DNA of 64,000 nucleotides from Chlorella sorokiniana (taxonomy: Eukaryota > Chlorophyta > Trebouxiophyceae > Chlorellales > Chlorellaceae), in the NCBI GenBank assembly GCA_025917655.1, contig CP084614.1, positions 2,108,001-2,172,000 of the forward strand. Direction: 5' to 3'. Below the pieces are notes generated by a model. It did not search any database. It saw only the letters and a list, made by a program, of their open reading frames with translations, and was not told the DNA's origin. The stretch's first letter is position 1, and each line of letters begins with the position of its first letter. The translations under genes were made by a program, and so were the position numbers. Positions 60,207-64,000 of this stretch are shown piece after piece.

Positions 60207-61421
60207 GCTTCTCTACGACATCCTCAGCCACTGACGCGCCGCTGACCCTCGACCCTGGGCTGGAAAGCTGGTAGCGCGGCCTGCGCGACACCGGCACCCG
60301 CACATGTGGCTCCGGGCGTGGCGGAGGCTGCGCTGAGCAAGCTGCCTGGGCAGCCTGGCCTCCAGCGTCAAGAGCAGCGGGGTGGGAGCAGCGGGGACCT
60401 GTGCTGCCGGGCCTTGCCAGAGTAACCCTACACGCGCTTGAGGACTTGCTGACCTCCTGCTTGGTGTGCTGTGTGCTGATCCTGACGAGGTGGCGGCACT
60501 GCCCACAGGTGCTGCCCAGCCCTGCCGTCGGCGGTGATGTGGGCGCCTATCGGCTGACCAGGCTGCTGCCCGGGGTAAGCGTGTGCATCTCCCCGTCCGC
60601 AATCTGTGTTTTGCAGGCGCGAGTCGACTGTTCTGCTCCTGTGCTCTCTCGCCCTGTAAGGGAAGTCGCATGCGCCCTGCAAGGCAGCGCTTCGTAACCG
60701 CTCACCATCTGCAGTTGCGGTGCTCTGTCAAAGCTGACATGCAAGCGCCTGCATCCCAGCAGCTGTGCCAGTGGCAAGGGATCCCATGTGCTGACACCTC
60801 AGCCTACGCTGCCAGCCTGCCAGCATGCGGCATGTGCACTAGTTGAAAGTGCGTGCAGACGCACCCAGGTGCGCTGGAGGGTAGGCAAGTCCAAACGTGG
60901 CTGCATGTGGGCAGCATAGCCCCTTGCTGCATAACCCAGGCTTCTGGAGTGCAGCACATGCACCAACACACCATGATATCAGGCCTGCAGCATGAAGCTG
61001 CCCGTCAAAGGGGCACCCTTGCCACGTCCACCAATCCCCCTGTAAGACTGGGGTTGTCGCCAGGAGCTTGCTGCGTTCCATCGAGCGATTCCCAACATCT
61101 TAAAACATTTTTGGGTCCCGAATACAGCCCTTTAACGAGCCGTAAACCTCATATTTCGCAAGTTGCCGGCCTGGCCCGGGATTTCTGGGGCTGTTCCGGC
61201 CTTTTCCGGCTCGCAAACGACGTTAATATTGGAGCATTGTGCAGTGGATGGCCATCGGACGAGAGCCTGCGTGCCCTGGTCGCTCTATGAGGTGGATATT
61301 TTCAAACTTGTCCTGCCGACAGACACTCCCAGTTGCTCTGCAGGTGCTCCCCTTATTGGCAGTTACATTGGCCCACGTTGTCTTGGCAACCACAAGCTGC
61401 GAAAGAATCACCACTGGTACA
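60207..61421. other. Divergent spacer with no recognised gene
   Basis: About 1.2 kb between the duplicated-module gene (-) and the SWIM gene (+). Short open readings on both strands carry no motif I recognise. The right part (60850-61400) has the lower GC content typical of promoters in this window. Confidence 0.45.
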
Positions 61422-64000
61422 ATGCAGCAGACCTCCGTTTTTGGAAACCCCGCCGCCTACGCACTCAGTCGTAAGACAGCAGCACCTGCGTCACGGGAAG
61501 GGATGCGGCAACAGGCATTCAATGCAACTGTGCCCTTCACTTGCAGCTATTGTCCGCCCACGGCGCCTTGTGGCATCCCAGAGGCACCTTTTCTACGACC
61601 CGCAACCCCATGAATCGGCCGACGGCGGGAGCACCGCTGTGCAAACTTCCTACCGGCCCGGGGCATGCGTCTACGACATGTCTCACCACAAGAGCCGTGG
61701 ATACGGAGTCATTCTGAAGCCAGCAGAACCTGCAGAAGATGGAGCACAGCGCTGGCTTGTGAAATGGGAGAAGGAAGGCGCGCGGTCAAAGCCCATCAAG
61801 GAGTCCTCCCTTGGGCTGGCCCTCATCCCCAACTCACAGCGCAGCGAGATCACAGCGATTGGGCAGCGCTTTACTGTCGTGGTGGGCACCTTCAAATGCT
61901 CCGAGGGTGTGACTGTCAAGAAGGCAAGTGGCTATGTGGACCGCTGCAGGGAGAATGGGGGGGGCCAAGCCGTTCAATGTGTCCTCATTATGCTTTGCTT
62001 GTTACTCATCAGCACCTCTCGCATGTGCTTCAGACTGGCCAGAGCTGGACCTGCCTGCTGGATGGCAAGGAGGCACGGCAGTCATTCCCCCTGACTACCT
62101 GCATGCCATGGAGCCGCCACCAGCTGACGCTCCCATCCTCACAGTATTCCAGCCCAAGCTGCTTGAGGGCAGCTTGCCAGCAGACGAGATCCCTTCCTAT
62201 CTGCATGGCTTGCAGCACGATGGAGATGTGCCCGTTGACCTGCGTCGGGAGCGGCCAGTGTGCGAGCTCTGGTACCAGATGCTGACTGGCAGCGACAGCC
62301 TCGCTGACTTGTTGGACGATGAGCTGCGCAGCCTGCACTACCTCCAAGGCAAGACTGCTACATTGCTCACAACAGCATGAGGCGCTGCCATGCATGCTGC
62401 CCAGCCTTCTCTGCGCCCTGCCCCCACCTCAGCAGGCACCATCCCCAAGCTCACCAGTGCTTCAGGACAGGCCCTGCTGGCGGAGGAGCGGGAAGGGCTT
62501 CTGGCAGCCCTGGAGAAAGTGAAAGCAGGCAGCTGGTGCATCAAATACGTGTGCGCCCGAGCATCCGATTGCTGCTGCCCCTATTCCATCCAGTTCAAGC
62601 ATAACGGCAATGGCACCGTGGCCGTCACACAGCTGGAGACGCACCAGTTTCACAACCCTGGCAGTGCCGAAGACATGGCGCGCCTGAGGATGCACCCAAC
62701 TCTGCAAGCCATGGGCAGCACGCTGCTCAAGTTGGGGGTGAAGCCCATGCAGGTGTGCTGCGAGCTGAACGACATGGCGCTGCGGCAGGGGTTGCTGGGT
62801 ACGGGCAGCAGCGCCCTGCAGCAGGCCAGCAATGCCAGGGCCAGCATCAGCCTGCATCAGGTGTATGCGCTGGCCAAGCAGTACAAGCGGCAGCAGGGCG
62901 TGTTTGGCAACGTCAAGTACATTGACCTGTCCCGCAATGCACAGAGCTCAGTGATCCAGCTGATGGACGTGCTGCTCATAAAGACGAACTCCAGGCACAT
63001 GCAGCAGCGTGCCTTGCAGCTGGTGGGCCGTGCCAGCAGCGACCAGGTGCAGCAGGGCCTGCGCATACAGCGGATAGTGGATCACCTGGTCAACAGCGGG
63101 GCAGTAGCCAAGGAGGAGGGCAGCAGCTGCGGCAGGGCGAGTGTGACTAGCGACAGCGGCAGCGCCATGGTGGTCTTGGGGGACATGACCTGCACGTGCT
63201 CATACAGCGGTGAGGCTGGGTGCGAGGGACCAGTGCTGTCTTTGGCAGCAGCGAAGCGCAGCTCTTATTAGATTGTTGTCCACCACTGATTTTGCAGTGG
63301 AGCATATGTGCGTGCATCTCAAGGCGGCGGGCAGTGTTGTGGGCTTCACGCACGGCATGCGGGCAGCCACAGCCACTCACCTGGTTGACAGCGGCTACAT
63401 CAAGGTGGGCGAGGCGGGCATCTGCACCGCCCCAATGCTGGCGGACATGTCGCGAGAGCACACCTTCCGGCCGGCTGAGCAGTTCTGCACCTGCCTGGAC
63501 CGCATGATGCATGGCGTGTGCTGCCACCTGCTGGCTGCGCCCTGGCTGATTGAATTTCAAAACGTGGAGCTGCTGTCGGGGCCGCCACTGCAAAGCAGCA
63601 ATGAGGAGGTGAGAAGCTTGGTGAGGCAACAAGCAAGGGGGCTTGGGCAGAGCGAGATCAGCACTGTAGGGCCTGTCTCACACCTGCCTCCCCCTGCCTG
63701 CATGCAGCGCATCGACATCAGCGCAGCGCGCACCTTCCAGCAAGCCAACAAGGAGCCGCTGGGGAGGACTGGCACGCTGAAGTGCGCAGCCTGCATGGGG
63801 CGAAGCAGGCTGCCAGTGCCGCAGTTCAAAAGCTGCAAAGCAACGCCGACCCCGGCATGGCGCAGCTGCGCAGTGACGCTGCCCAGTTCCAGCGCATTTA
63901 CGCCGGTCTGCCTGACAGCAAGGCGCAGGAGGGGCTGCTGCAGCGTTCAGCTGACCTCCTGGCTGAGGCGAAAGAAGTAGCCTTGGCTGCTGGGCTGCAG
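61422..64000 (+). CDS. SWIM zinc-finger protein, transposase-like in layout (3' end outside window)
   Basis: Exons: 61422-61470, 61547-61927, 62034-62348, 62436-63209, 63298-63608 and 63707 onward, in phase up to one missing G near 63763. The start MQQTSVFGNPAAYALSP leads to WLVKWEKEGARSKPI, VIPPDYLHAM and a long central block. That block contains the Cys-rich KYVCARASDCCCPYSIQFKH, then HQFHNPGSAEDMARLRMHPT and LKLGVKPMQVCCELND. Near 63488-63530 is the SWIM finger CTCLDRMMHGVCCHLLAA (C-x-C...C-x-H). The remainder (SAAVQKLQSNADPGMAQLRS) is a coiled coil running off the edge. The order of Cys/His block, linker and SWIM finger is that of MULE/FAR1-like or Zisupton-like DNA transposases, but I see no DDE core in this part, no terminal repeats and no decay. 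It may be a domesticated host gene. Confidence 0.65.

Overview
This window looks like nuclear DNA of a unicellular green alga, most likely a trebouxiophyte of the Chlorella/Micractinium kind. It is very GC-rich. It holds about 18 protein genes in 64 kb, nearly all cut by many short introns, and the best matches by eye are plant or algal proteins: Stt7/STN7 thylakoid kinase, a chloroplast CA1P-phosphatase, a peroxisomal acyl-CoA synthetase with a PTS2 signal, a MLDP-like oil-droplet protein and a CBM14 chitin-binding wall protein. I saw no tRNA, rRNA, CRISPR or organellar genes. All family names come from reading motifs by eye. No database search was possible.

Layout. 0-6 kb: the 3' part of CDC20 (+), an OHCU decarboxylase of purine breakdown (-) and an AAAP amino-acid transporter (+). 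6-17.6 kb: eIF3d (-), a 19-exon LACS6/7-type acyl-CoA synthetase (+), a poor zone with a decayed exon copy, and an unknown two-TM protein (+). 17.7-27 kb: CA1P phosphatase (-), a CBM14 surface protein with a long Ala/Pro repeat array (-), and a chloroplast-type methyltransferase (-). 27-36 kb: the large splicing helicase PRP16 (-). 36-44 kb: a small TM/coiled-coil protein (+), a MLDP-like protein (-), an ABCI-type ATPase (+) and a nucleotide-sugar transporter (+). 44-54 kb: two Mpv17/PMP22 paralogues (-) on either side of a receptor-like protein (-) with signal peptide, LRRs, Ser/Pro-rich stalk, TM segment and Raf-like kinase. 54-64 kb: Stt7/STN7 (+), an unrecognised gene built on a duplicated exon pair (-), and a SWIM zinc-finger protein running off the right edge (+).

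Themes. Several genes serve the chloroplast (Stt7, CA1Pase, methyltransferase) or lipid storage and breakdown (LACS, MLDP), but nothing suggests a co-regulated cluster. Genes are packed head-to-head or tail-to-tail with gaps of about 0.1-0.9 kb.

Two features cut across the window. First, many clearly functional genes change reading frame by one base inside G or C runs, in more than 20 places. This is best explained as consensus error, so exon models were joined by family homology across these points. Second, an unusually large share of the introns I could place (11 of roughly 90) begin with GC rather than GT.

The strongest candidates for new biology are the LRR-receptor/Raf-like kinase with a DFN activation motif, the CBM14 surface protein, the duplicated exon-pair gene and a perfect 19-bp hairpin with a flanking direct repeat in an eIF3d intron.
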